From CAZSDP01 sp964605665 (GTDB lineage Bacteria; Planctomycetota; UBA8108; UBA1146), in NCBI GenBank assembly GCA_964605665.1, contig CAZSDP010000034.1:1-37098 (forward strand): a stretch of DNA of 37,098 nt, written 5' to 3'. Shown here piece by piece: positions 8,103 to 16,142 of the stretch. Each line of letters starts with the position of its first letter. The stretch's first letter is position 1. The translations under genes were made by a program, and so were the position numbers. The notes beneath the pieces were generated by a model, which was not told where the DNA came from, searched no databases, and saw only the letters and a list, made by a program, of their open reading frames with translations.

Positions 8103-9530
8103 CTATGGGCAATTGCCGATACTGATCGTGCAGTCGGCAAACGAATCTGGCGTACCGTCGAGCCCGCACCCCGGGAAGGGGTTAGCTGGTGGCGCACCGT
8201 CAGTGAAGAGGTAGTTCAGAAGTGTAATTGTATCGGAGATGTCGATTTGGCCATCATCATTGATGTCCCCGGTATCGAGACAGGTCGGGGATGTGCCCAT
8301 CGAGAAGAGATATTGCAAAAGAAAGATGACGTCGGCGAGGTCGACGGGGGAGGCGCTATTGGCATTTCCGCGCACGAAGCTCGGCTCGTCGGTGATGGTG
8401 ACCAGTCCATCGTCCTTGATCGGGCTGATTCCTTGTGCCGAGTCGGTCACGACCAGATTGACAGTCGGCGGAGGAATGTCGGGATTGGGATTGGTCGGTG
8501 TCGGCGGCGGTGGCGCGGGCTGGACTGTATCGTCGAAGTGAATCGTCGTGGTCGTTCCAGCGAGGCCGATATTGTTCGCGACATTGAAATTCATCCGAAC
8601 CACCGATTGTGCGAGGCCCGGGCCGAGACTCTGACCGGCGAAAGGCCCGGTGAAGTCGAAGACGGCGATCAGTGCCAGGTAGCCGGTTCCCGGCATCGGA
8701 AATGCGGGGATTGTTTTGATGTCGAAGAACTCGATCGTTTCTGACCCGAGAGCGAGACCGAGATCGGTACCGGTCCACCATGCTTCATTGGTGGCGGGCA
8801 TGGTCAAGCTGAGCTTTGCGCTGTCGTAGGTGATCGAGATGACGAACCCGGTCATGGTGTCCATCGCGTGGTCGTACTTCAGGGTCGCTCCGAATTCCCC
8901 ATCGACAACGGTCACGACCGGATCGAAGTAGAACCGGTGCAGATTCGTCACGGTAACCTGGCCATCGACGAGGGAGGGCGCGACACTGAAGCCGTCGGTG
9001 GAGTAAACGTTGGAGATCGAAGGATTACCCAACGCAGATTCGAACTGTACCGGGTAGTCCCCTGGCAGAGCGTCCTCATTGATGTCGAAGACGAGGTTCA
9101 CCAACACGTTGTCTTCGTCGGGGGACGCAGGGATCTGTGGTAGTTGATTGAGGGGGGGGACTGGCGAGAATCCGAAGATCACTCCAGAGGTCGCTTGTCC
9201 CAGATTGTTGTCGATTTCGGTGCCCACATAGTCAGGGGTTCCTCCCGGGGAAACGACTTCTGTTTCGGTCCCAGCGAAGGAGACGCCGGTCATCTGAAGG
9301 TTCAGGGCGTCGAAGCTCAAAGCGATCGAGAACCCTTGCATCGCCTGGTCATGCTTGGCGGAAAGGGGAACGAGGACCCCGGTCGTATCGGCTGGACCAT
9401 TACCGGTTCCCAGCGTGAACTCGTCCACGGCAAAGGTGGTCGTGCTCAGCGACAAACCCAAGAGGCAACATGCGACCCAGAGGAACGTCAATCTGGTCGA
9501 TTTCAGTTGGCCTGATTGATTCGCGATCAT
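8103..9530 (-). CDS. Secreted protein: two cohesin-like domains plus dockerin-like module
   Basis: The 475-residue exported protein has a signal peptide ending near TTFAVDEF (about residue 34). Two tandem beta-rich domains follow (about 38-190 and 195-365). Each has the pattern 'MQGFSIALSFDALNL' or 'MTGFVISITYDSAKL' typical of cohesin-like strands, so they appear to be a duplication. A proline-rich stretch (PPPPTPTNPNPDIPPP) leads into a C-terminal dockerin-like module (about 385-475). The first calcium loop of that module is degraded (NANSASPVDLAD lacks most Asp ligands), while the second (DINDDGQIDISD) is intact. The ATG at 9530 has AAGGAG about 8 bases upstream. The function is unknown; a cell-surface or extracellular matrix role is inferred from domain content. 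Confidence 0.82.
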   Translation of the reverse strand: MIANQSGQLKSTRLTFLWVACCLLGLSLSTTTFAVDEFTLGTGNGPADTTGVLVPLSAKHDQAMQGFSIALSFDALNLQMTGVSFAGTETEVVSPGGTPDYVGTEIDNNLGQATSGVIFGFSPVPPLNQLPQIPASPDEDNVLVNLVFDINEDALPGDYPVQFESALGNPSISNVYSTDGFSVAPSLVDGQVTVTNLHRFYFDPVVTVVDGEFGATLKYDHAMDTMTGFVISITYDSAKLSLTMPATNEAWWTGTDLGLALGSETIEFFDIKTIPAFPMPGTGYLALIAVFDFTGPFAGQSLGPGLAQSVVRMNFNVANNIGLAGTTTTIHFDDTVQPAPPPPTPTNPNPDIPPPTVNLVVTDSAQGISPIKDDGLVTITDEPSFVRGNANSASPVDLADVIFLLQYLFSMGTSPTCLDTGDINDDGQIDISDTITLLNYLFTDGAPPANPFPGCGLDGTPDSFADCTISIGNCP

Positions 9531-9632
9531 GCGCGATTCTCCTTGGAGCTCTCGCCGGGTCCGCCCCGGCGCAGTTGTTTTCGATTCGAACGTGACTTCC
9601 ACAATTTCAACTCAGCACTCGAGCTTCGTAGC

Positions 9633-11744
9633 TCAACAGCCGAGGGGATCGAGGAACGTTGGATCAGGTCCCGGACTTGGGTATGGGGCCGGTGGCGGTG
9701 GGCCACCACCGAACAGGAACAGCAGTAGGTAAAGTGGATCGGAGATGTCGAGGTCGCCGGAGTCGTTGACATCGATGGCGTCGGCACAAGCTGGAGCCGC
9801 ACCCGATTGGAACAGATAGTCGGCGATGAAGATCACGTCTGCGAGGTTGGTGACCCCGTCTCCATTCGCTTCACCGCGGACGAAGAATGAGCCGCCGGAG
9901 GCGACGAGCATCCGGAAAATCGAGTTCGTTGCATCCCCTGCCATGAAGATCACATTCGCCAGGTCTTCCACTCCTCGGATCGAGTTCGGGACTGAAAGAG
10001 ACGCACCGATCGCGTCGATCGGGAACCCGAATCCGGTGGGGAAGCCGTTGACGAAGAACTCGCTCACCGAGGTCAAGTTCCCTCCCGACGTACTCTGCTG
10101 AACGGGACAGAGCAGAGTGTCGCTCGCTTCGAGGTGACAAATTCCTCGGCCGAGGAGAAGGCCGCTGACTCCCGGGGGAGAAAATGTCCCCAAGACCGCT
10201 CCGGCAGTCGGCGCGGTTGCATCGACACGCACCACCACAACCGGATTGGATGAGGCGTCCACGTACAAGTAGTCGTCTTCATTCGAGTCGTAGGTGATTG
10301 CTGAGACATCGGTGCTGGGGGAGGTGGGGATCGCGGAACCACTCAATCCTCCGGTGAGAGGATCGACGAACGTCAGCAAGTTACTGATGTTTGGACTTTG
10401 GCTGACGATCAACTCTCCGGTAAGGGTGTTGAAGGCGATCCCCTGCAAGTTGTTGAGGGTTGTCGCCAAGATCCTCACCAAGTTCAAGTTGGTGTCGTAG
10501 ACGAAAATCTGGTCGCTGAAGTTGTCGGTGACGTAGAGCTCTCCGGAGAGAGGGTCGAGCGCCAAGTCGTAGGGACGGTTCCCCGCGAATGCCTTGTATC
10601 CGACCAGGCCACCGGCACCGGTTTGCACGTTGCAGGCTGCACCGGCGGTGCTCGATCCCACGACACCTTGAACGGTGTAGGTGAGATTTGCGCCGAGGGG
10701 CAACGGGTCGACGTCGGTAAAGGAAGTCGCATTCCCCGCGAGGAGCTGGATCACCGCGCCATCGCGCAGCACTCGGAGCGAGGAGTAGAGACCGCCAGCA
10801 CCCGGTCCGCAGTTGCGCCAGCTGAGATTGACCTCTCCGGTGACGTCATTGAAGCACTGCAGATCCGTGGGGGCTTGTACGCTGTTTTGGCTCGCTTCGA
10901 TTTTGTAGACGTCTCCCGCGGTGGTGGCGTAGATCACCGTACCGGAAGGGGGGCGAACCACCCCGAGGACCGGGTCAGGAATCTGGGTCAGATCGACCTC
11001 GGTGCAGACGGCGCTTCCGGTGAGGATATCGACGCGGATCGTGCTCGCGGGGGCGAAGTCGAGGACGTGCCCACGTGAGAACTCGAGGTAACGGATTCCG
11101 CCGAACTCGATGAAGGCGAGACCGGAGCCGTACATGATCACTTCCCCGGGCAGTTCGATCTGGGAGATCGTCACACCGGTGGTGGGATCGCATTGAATCG
11201 CCAGGTCATTGACGGTGTCGCGATACCACAGATTTCCAGTGACGGTGTCGTAGGCGAGTCCGCTCAGCGCCGCATTGGGAAGTGGAGGGCTGAGCGCGAC
11301 GGGGAGGCCGATCTGGTTGCCACTCAGATCCATCTCGACGATCTCCAGCGTGGAGGCGTTCAAGATGAAGAGGGTGCTCGTCGCATTGCGGAAGGCAATT
11401 CCCGAGCAGAGTGGGGAAAAGAATGGCGGAGCGGCCGCTCCGAAGGGGTGATTGACCGATGTGGTGAACAAGATGTCGGGTGGGAACGCTGAGAGCGCGT
11501 AGCGACAGACTTGGCCACTTCCTTGGTCCAGAATCCACAACGCATCGGAATTGGTGTCGTAGGTGAGATCGGACCCGGCACTCTGTGGGGTATTTCCACA
11601 AAGTGGAGTCGTGTAGTCGATCACACCATTTTGGGCGTGGACTCCTCCCCCCCCTAGCCAGAGAACGGCCAGAGCGGTCAGCACTGGAATGAGGGAGAGT
11701 CTTCTTGCGCTCAGAACAATCCGAGAGAAGGCCGGTTTCCGCAT
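9633..11744 (-). CDS. Secreted beta-propeller / Fn3-like protein with dockerin-like module
   Basis: The 703-residue protein has a signal peptide (MRKPAFSR..., Leu/Ala core, GVHAQ near residue 38). Repeating 'LTYDTNSDALWILD', 'LAYDTVTGNLWYRD' and 'LALDPLSGELYVTD' units indicate NHL/SMP-30-type beta-propeller blades on both sides of an Fn3-like segment (PTDLQCFNDVTGEVNLSWRNC...TYTVQGVVG). The C-terminal dockerin-like module (FVRGEANGDGVTNLAD ... DVNDSGDLDISD) differs from its neighbours. The usual PFPxCGxDPT tail reads PYPSPGPDPT, so that Cys is missing. The ATG at 11744 has GGAGG 6 bases upstream and starts the signal peptide. A longer open frame upstream runs through the 15-bp repeats and is unlikely to be translated. 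Confidence 0.82.
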   Translation of the reverse strand: MRKPAFSRIVLSARRLSLIPVLTALAVLWLGGGGVHAQNGVIDYTTPLCGNTPQSAGSDLTYDTNSDALWILDQGSGQVCRYALSAFPPDILFTTSVNHPFGAAAPPFFSPLCSGIAFRNATSTLFILNASTLEIVEMDLSGNQIGLPVALSPPLPNAALSGLAYDTVTGNLWYRDTVNDLAIQCDPTTGVTISQIELPGEVIMYGSGLAFIEFGGIRYLEFSRGHVLDFAPASTIRVDILTGSAVCTEVDLTQIPDPVLGVVRPPSGTVIYATTAGDVYKIEASQNSVQAPTDLQCFNDVTGEVNLSWRNCGPGAGGLYSSLRVLRDGAVIQLLAGNATSFTDVDPLPLGANLTYTVQGVVGSSTAGAACNVQTGAGGLVGYKAFAGNRPYDLALDPLSGELYVTDNFSDQIFVYDTNLNLVRILATTLNNLQGIAFNTLTGELIVSQSPNISNLLTFVDPLTGGLSGSAIPTSPSTDVSAITYDSNEDDYLYVDASSNPVVVVRVDATAPTAGAVLGTFSPPGVSGLLLGRGICHLEASDTLLCPVQQSTSGGNLTSVSEFFVNGFPTGFGFPIDAIGASLSVPNSIRGVEDLANVIFMAGDATNSIFRMLVASGGSFFVRGEANGDGVTNLADVIFIADYLFQSGAAPACADAIDVNDSGDLDISDPLYLLLFLFGGGPPPPAPYPSPGPDPTFLDPLGC

Positions 11745-11885
11745 TGCTTTCCTCCGTGAGTCACCCAAATCGCCGCGATTGACGCGTCTTCTCGACTCGC
11801 CCGCGGTGGGGCTGGCGATGGAACGGTTCAAGCTTCGAGAGCAACTGTGCCACAAGATCGGATTTTCTTTGACGACGGTGGCGCC

Positions 11886-11938
11886 CAGCTTCCTGTGAAG
11901 CAGCTTCCTGTGAAGCAGCTTCCTGTGAACCAGCTTCC
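11886..11938. repeat. 15-bp tandem repeat, 3.5 copies
   Basis: The unit CAGCTTCCTGTGAAG occurs at 11886-11900, 11901-11915 and 11916-11930 (last base changed to C), followed by a partial copy at 11931-11938. It lies about 140-195 bases upstream of the propeller gene's start codon, in its presumed leader. Being a multiple of three, it leaves any frame across it open. Confidence 0.9.
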
Positions 11939-12100
11939 CAATGGAGCTGGATCTCAGGGAGTGAGACGAAACGGTCGTCGCCAATAAAATTCGAAACCGG
12001 GCGGCGGCCTCGAACTACGGGGACAACGAACAATTCTCAATTTCGATCCGGGGTTGCTGGTCCGCGTCGGCCCGATTCCATTCGGGCTGAATAGCTTGAG

Positions 12101-12268
12101 TCAATCGGACAGAAGAACTGAGCAGGGACTCCCATCGGCAGCCACCGATCGAAGGCTCTGAGGTTCTTCGGACTCGGGGAACTCGACGAAGAAACGCGGT
12201 TCACGTCGAGAGATACGGAGCCCAGCAGCCATCAATGTCTGAAGAGGGCGGGGAGAGAACCCCTTCAC
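12101..12268 (-). CDS. Small open frame or gene remnant, unknown function
   Basis: A minus-strand frame is open from an in-frame stop near 12320 to the TGA at 12101-12103. Possible starts are GTG at 12277 or 12268 and ATG at 12232. The translation (for example FSPRPLQTLMAAGLRISRRE and FFVEFPESEEPQS) has ordinary protein composition and the codon choice of the surrounding genes. It is too short to assign to a family. It could be a small protein, the surviving C-terminus of a decayed gene, or chance. The promoter-like site at 12395-12422 would read into it. Confidence 0.3.
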   Translation of the reverse strand: MKGFSPRPLQTLMAAGLRISRREPRFFVEFPESEEPQSLRSVAADGSPCSVLLSD

Positions 12269-12394
12269 CGAAACCACTCCTGCTCCAGAAGCCCGGTTGG
12301 CCTCCAGAAATGTAGGAGGGAAGCTCGGTTACAGTCGATCGACAAAACCCGAGACCGACTGATGCGGATCCATCCCTTCAGACCTATACCCCCG

Positions 12395-12422
12395 ATTATA
12401 CCGGGGTGACCGATCTGGACAA
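12395..12422 (-). promoter_or_regulatory. Sigma-70-type promoter downstream of asnS
   Basis: On the minus strand, TTGTCC (12422-12417) is followed after 16 bases by a perfect TATAAT (12400-12395). The -10 box lies inside a small imperfect hairpin (ACCCCG ... CGGGGGT). It sits 18 bases past the asnS stop and would start transcription near 12388, toward the small open frame and, further on, the secreted-protein cluster. Confidence 0.5.
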
Positions 12423-12439
12423 GGATCGGGGATGAGAGT

Positions 12440-13735
12440 TCATGGGTAGATTCTGTAGAGCATTCGCGGGAAGGGGATGCACTCCCGAACGTGTTCGATC
12501 CCCGCGAGCCAGCAGACGGTGCGCTCCAATCCGAGCCCAAAGCCGCCGTGGGGGACGGTGCCGAATCGTCGTAAGTCCAAGTACCATTGGAACGCATCGT
12601 GGGGCAACTCATGCTCTGAGATCCGAGATTCCAGCGTTTCGAGGCTCGGTTCCCGCTCTCCCCCGCCGATGATTTCGCCATATCCCTCCGGAGCGAGGAC
12701 GTCGACTCCGAGCGCACAGCGATCATCTTCGGGATCTCGGCGCATATAGAACGCCTTCACCTCTTGGGGATAGCGGTGCACGAGGACGGGGCGGTCGTAC
12801 TCCGAGGAGATCGCGGTTTCGTCGGGAGCTCCGAAGTCACCACCCCATTTGAAGTTATGTCCAGAGGCGTTCAGTTTCTCGACCGCTTCTGAGTAGCTCA
12901 CCCGTGGATAGGGCTTCTGAATCTTCTCGAGCGCCTCGATGTTGCGATCGAGAACCTCGAGATCGCTTCTGCGGTGGGCGAGGACCCGTTCGACGATCTC
13001 CTGCAGCATATCTTCCGCCAGGTCCATGACGTCGTCGAGGGAGGCGTAGGCCATCTCCGGTTCGCACATCCAGAATTCGGTCAGGTGGCGCCGAGTTTTC
13101 GACTTCTCCGCCCGGAAGGTGGGTCCAAATGAGTAGACCTTCCCCAGTGCCATCGCCGCCGCTTCCATGTAGAGCTGGCCACTTTGGGTGAGATAGGCCT
13201 TCTCGTCGTCGAAATAGTCGACTTCGAAGAGATTCGTCGTCCCTTCACAGGCGTTCGGGGTGAAGATCGGAGCATCGATGTTGAGAAATCCGCGCTCATG
13301 GAAGAAGTCTCGTATCGACCGGATCACCTCGTCCCGGATCCTCATCAACGCCACCTGCTTGCGCGAGCGCAGCCAGAGATGGCGGTGAGAGAGCAAAAAG
13401 TCGGGGCCGTGGTCCTTCTTCGAGATCGGGTACTCCTCAGCGGTGGAGACGATCTCGACGTCGGAAGCGTCGAGTTCAAATCCTCCAGGGGCTCGATCAT
13501 CCGCTTTCACTTTCCCGGTGATCTTGACCGCGGATTCGTAGGGGATCTGTCCGATGGGGGGGAAACGCTCTTCGCCAAAGTCCGCCAAGCTGGCGATGCA
13601 TTGCACGATCCCCGTCCCGTCACGAAGTTGCAGAAAGTGGAACTTCTTTGACGAACGACGGTTGTAGAGCCAGCCGCTCAAAGTGACGGTGGCGTCGACG
13701 TGGTCTGCGAGGCGATCGATCGTGGTGGTGCTCAT
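12440..13735 (-). CDS. asnS: Asparaginyl-tRNA synthetase
   Basis: This class II aminoacyl-tRNA synthetase charges tRNA-Asn in the cytosol. The 431-residue length is typical. An N-terminal OB-fold anticodon-binding domain (VTLSGWLYNRRSSKKFHFLQLRDGTG) is followed by motif 1 (FFHERGFLNIDAPIFTPNACEGTTNLFEV), motif 2 (FGPTFRAEKSKTRRHLTEFWMCEPEMAY) and motif 3 (GGFGLGLERTVCWLAG). The sequence ends in IPFPRMLYRIYP, which favours AsnRS over AspRS. The ATG at 13735 has AGGAG about 8 bases upstream; a longer frame adds 27 residues unlike the family. It is transcribed divergently from the oxidoreductase gene. Confidence 0.96.
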   Translation of the reverse strand: MSTTTIDRLADHVDATVTLSGWLYNRRSSKKFHFLQLRDGTGIVQCIASLADFGEERFPPIGQIPYESAVKITGKVKADDRAPGGFELDASDVEIVSTAEEYPISKKDHGPDFLLSHRHLWLRSRKQVALMRIRDEVIRSIRDFFHERGFLNIDAPIFTPNACEGTTNLFEVDYFDDEKAYLTQSGQLYMEAAAMALGKVYSFGPTFRAEKSKTRRHLTEFWMCEPEMAYASLDDVMDLAEDMLQEIVERVLAHRRSDLEVLDRNIEALEKIQKPYPRVSYSEAVEKLNASGHNFKWGGDFGAPDETAISSEYDRPVLVHRYPQEVKAFYMRRDPEDDRCALGVDVLAPEGYGEIIGGGEREPSLETLESRISEHELPHDAFQWYLDLRRFGTVPHGGFGLGLERTVCWLAGIEHVRECIPFPRMLYRIYP

Positions 13736-14052
13736 CGGAGTGCTCCTGCCAGAGGCGTCGAGATGGACTTGCTTCAGAAGGAATGGAGATTCTCGCGGGG
13801 GCGCCCACGATTGCAAGGGGAGTGAGGCAGTGCTCTCGCCGAGGGAGAGGGCGATGCTGGATCGTCACCGTTCATTCTGTCACAGTAAGAAGACCGCGAG
13901 CGGTAGACGATGCCGGGGACTCTGCGCGGTGGCAGCGGTTCTATGGGGCCATTGCCGCTATTTTTGACCGGGTGACCGATGGGGCCGGGGACGCTGAAGA
14001 GCTCGAACGCGTTGTGGCTCGATCAAAGCTGAAGATCGCTAAGGAGTGGGAG
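13736..14052. other. Divergent intergenic region, asnS / FAD oxidoreductase
   Basis: About 317 bases lie between two divergent genes and must hold both promoters. I see no convincing -35/-10 pair or operator. AAGGAG at 14041-14046 is the ribosome site for the oxidoreductase. The plus-strand frame is open through part of this region, but the residues do not resemble the family N-terminus. Confidence 0.4.
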
Positions 14053-15306
14053 ATGGGCGGGAGAGCCGTCGTCATCGGTGGCGGTTTGATCGGCTGTTCG
14101 AGCGCGTTTGCGCTGACCGGGCGCGGTTGGAAGGTCCAGGTTCTCGACGCGGGGACGATCGGCGGCGGCTGCTCCCATGGGAACTGCGGTTATCTCTGTC
14201 CGAGCCATGTGATGCCGCTGGCGGTGCCGGGGGCGGTTGGACAAGCACTCCGCGCGATGGCGACCGGCAACCCGGCGATCCGGATCGCCCCTCGTTTCGA
14301 TCGATCGCTTTGGAATTGGCTCTGGCAGTTTTGGCGTCGCTGCCGCCCCGAGCTGGCGGCGGCCAGCGCCCGAGGGCGTCACGCCCTGCTCCAATCCTCT
14401 CGGTCGATCTACGAGCGTTGGTTTCGGGAGGAAGGGATCGACGGAGAGCTCGATGAGACGGGACTCCTGCTCGTTTTCAAAGGTGAGCGTGAGTTCGCAG
14501 CGCACCGCGACATCGCCCTTCGACTCCAATCGGAATTCGGCATCGTGACCCGTGAGATCGCCGGCGACGATTTACCCACCTTTGAACCGGCACTGGTGCC
14601 GGGGTTGGGTGGCGGTTGGTGGTATCAAGACGATGCGGTTCTTCACCCCGATCGAGTGTTGGCGGGATTACGCCAGGCGGCAGAGAAGGGGGGGGCCTCC
14701 TTCTCCGAGCACGTTCGCGTGGAGCGGTTCCTACGCGAAGGCTCGCGAGTGATCGGGGTTGCCACCGATCGAGGAGATTTTCTCGCCGATCAGGTGGTGG
14801 TCGCGACCGGCGCGGAAGCGCCTCTTCTCTGCGAAGAACTGGGAGTGCGACTCCCAATTCAACCGGGAAAGGGCTACTCGGTCACGCTACCGATTCCAAA
14901 GCGGATGCCAAAGGTCCCGATGGTCTTCGAAGAGCATCACGTGGCGGTGACCCCATTCCGCGATGCGCTGCGGATCGGTTCCACGATGGAGTTCGCCGGA
15001 TACGACCGATCACTCAACCACGAACGACTCGCTCTGTTGCACCGATCTGCAGCGGAGCACCTGATCGACCCCGGATCTGGTCCCGTGATCGAAGAGTGGT
15101 TCGGGTGGCGTCCGATGACCCCCGACGATCTGCCGTTGATCGGTCCGGTTCCGAAGGTCGAAGGAGTGGTTCTCGCCGCGGGAAATGGGATGATCGGACT
15201 CTCGACCGCCCCCGCCACCGGCGAGTTGGTGGCGGAGATCTGTAGCGGGGTCGAACCACACCTCGATCAGACTCCTTATGCGGTCGATCGGTTCTCAACG
15301 ACTTGA
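14053..15306 (+). CDS. DadA-like FAD-dependent amino acid oxidoreductase
   Basis: This 417-residue DAO-superfamily flavoenzyme has an N-terminal dinucleotide-binding fold (VVIGGGLIGCSSAFALTGRGWKVQVLD, GxGxxG type). A second FAD contact follows (GGGCSHGNCGYLCPSH). The C-terminal GWRPMTPDDLPLIGPVP and GNGMIGLSTAPATGELVAE motifs are typical of the DadA / D-amino-acid dehydrogenase and hydroxyproline-type oxidase groups. Such enzymes oxidise D-amino acids or secondary amines to oxo acids, usually at the membrane. The ATG at 14053 has AAGGAG 6 bases upstream. It overlaps the next gene by four bases (TTGA). The substrate is open; the nearby alanine dehydrogenase makes alanine metabolism a possibility, by inference only. 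Confidence 0.88.
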   Translation: MGGRAVVIGGGLIGCSSAFALTGRGWKVQVLDAGTIGGGCSHGNCGYLCPSHVMPLAVPGAVGQALRAMATGNPAIRIAPRFDRSLWNWLWQFWRRCRPELAAASARGRHALLQSSRSIYERWFREEGIDGELDETGLLLVFKGEREFAAHRDIALRLQSEFGIVTREIAGDDLPTFEPALVPGLGGGWWYQDDAVLHPDRVLAGLRQAAEKGGASFSEHVRVERFLREGSRVIGVATDRGDFLADQVVVATGAEAPLLCEELGVRLPIQPGKGYSVTLPIPKRMPKVPMVFEEHHVAVTPFRDALRIGSTMEFAGYDRSLNHERLALLHRSAAEHLIDPGSGPVIEEWFGWRPMTPDDLPLIGPVPKVEGVVLAAGNGMIGLSTAPATGELVAEICSGVEPHLDQTPYAVDRFSTT

Positions 15307-16142
15307 GCGTCGCGATCTCACTGCGTGCCGATCAGGTCGCGTGGGATGTCGCGCGAATCGATCACAACATCGGTCGGAGGGTGCTCTTGGAACTGTACCG
15401 GCAGCCGCACATCTATGACCTGATCTACCGCGGGGGGACCGAGGACCAATTCGCCGCTCTTCAGAAGATCGCTCAGGCCCCGGGAGTCGCAACAGAAGGA
15501 CGTTGGCTCGAGACGGCCTGTGGATCGGCACGACTACTCGAGCGCGCGGAGCGAGCGGGGATCGCGGTGGCGGGGTTCGACCGCGAGGAAGTGATGGTCC
15601 ATTATGGCGAGGAGCGGCTCTCTTCGAGTGCGCAGTTGGAAGTGGCTGATCTCGAGAGCTTCGCCGATCGCTTCTCCGAGGTGAGATTCCCCTTCGCCTT
15701 CACCTTGGTCAACACGATTCGTCACTTGATGACGGACGAAGCAGTGCTCCAGCACTTCGAAGAGATGGCGCGGGTTCTCGCTTCCCAGGGACAGTATGTG
15801 ATCGGGATCAGTTTGCTCGATCGAGCCCGGGTAGAGATCGAAGAGGACGTGTGGGTCGGGGCCGCAGAGGGGATTCGCGTTAGCGAAGTCGCGCAATCGC
15901 TTCCGCCAGAATCAGAGAGCGATCGAAGAGAGACGATTCTCAGTCATGTGACAGTGGAGCGAGATGGCGAGCCCGCCGAGCATCACGATCACTCGTTCTT
16001 CTTGCGCACCTATACCCAGGAGGAGTGGGAAAGCTTGATCGGGGATTCTGCGCTGAAGGTGCGAGAGACTTATGATCTCTGGGGCGATCGAAAACCGGCG
16101 GGTGGTGGTGAGTACATCCTTTATGCGCTCTCTTCTCGATAG
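15303..16142 (+). CDS. Class I SAM-dependent methyltransferase
   Basis: The product is a 279-residue Rossmann-fold methyltransferase. Motif I is GRWLETACGSARLLERAERAGIAVAGFDREE; a motif II-like acidic position (LEVADLESF) and a motif III-like strand (FPFAFTLVNTIRHLM) follow. The overall layout resembles the Methyltransf_11/25 groups acting on small molecules. The proposed start is the TTG at 15303 overlapping the previous stop (TTGA). No ATG occurs in frame until about residue 97, beyond motif I, and the GTG at 15384 is a weaker alternative. It is presumably co-translated with the flavoenzyme, so they may act on the same metabolite. The last 22 bases overlap the convergent nadD. Confidence 0.82.
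   Translation: MSVAISLRADQVAWDVARIDHNIGRRVLLELYRQPHIYDLIYRGGTEDQFAALQKIAQAPGVATEGRWLETACGSARLLERAERAGIAVAGFDREEVMVHYGEERLSSSAQLEVADLESFADRFSEVRFPFAFTLVNTIRHLMTDEAVLQHFEEMARVLASQGQYVIGISLLDRARVEIEEDVWVGAAEGIRVSEVAQSLPPESESDRRETILSHVTVERDGEPAEHHDHSFFLRTYTQEEWESLIGDSALKVRETYDLWGDRKPAGGGEYILYALSSR

Larger units (their letters stand above)
11745..12439. other. Long leader/intergenic region between asnS and the propeller gene
   Basis: Nearly 700 bases separate asnS from the next clear gene on the same strand. The region holds a 15-bp tandem repeat (11886-11938), a minus-strand open frame of up to 56 codons (12101-12268) and a promoter-like sequence just after asnS (12395-12422). I recognised no tRNA, tmRNA, 6S, SRP or RNase P RNA signature. 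Confidence 0.5.

Noticed and set aside
10398..11078. Plus-strand frame of about 226 codons inside the propeller gene
   Set aside because: It lies wholly opposite a gene with signal peptide, ribosome site and dockerin-like end, and its composition is typical of an antisense shadow.
7206..11744. Cellulosome gene cluster
   Set aside because: Cohesin-like and dockerin-like domains are present but there is no glycoside hydrolase, carbohydrate-binding module or surface-layer anchor, so a cellulosome is not supported.
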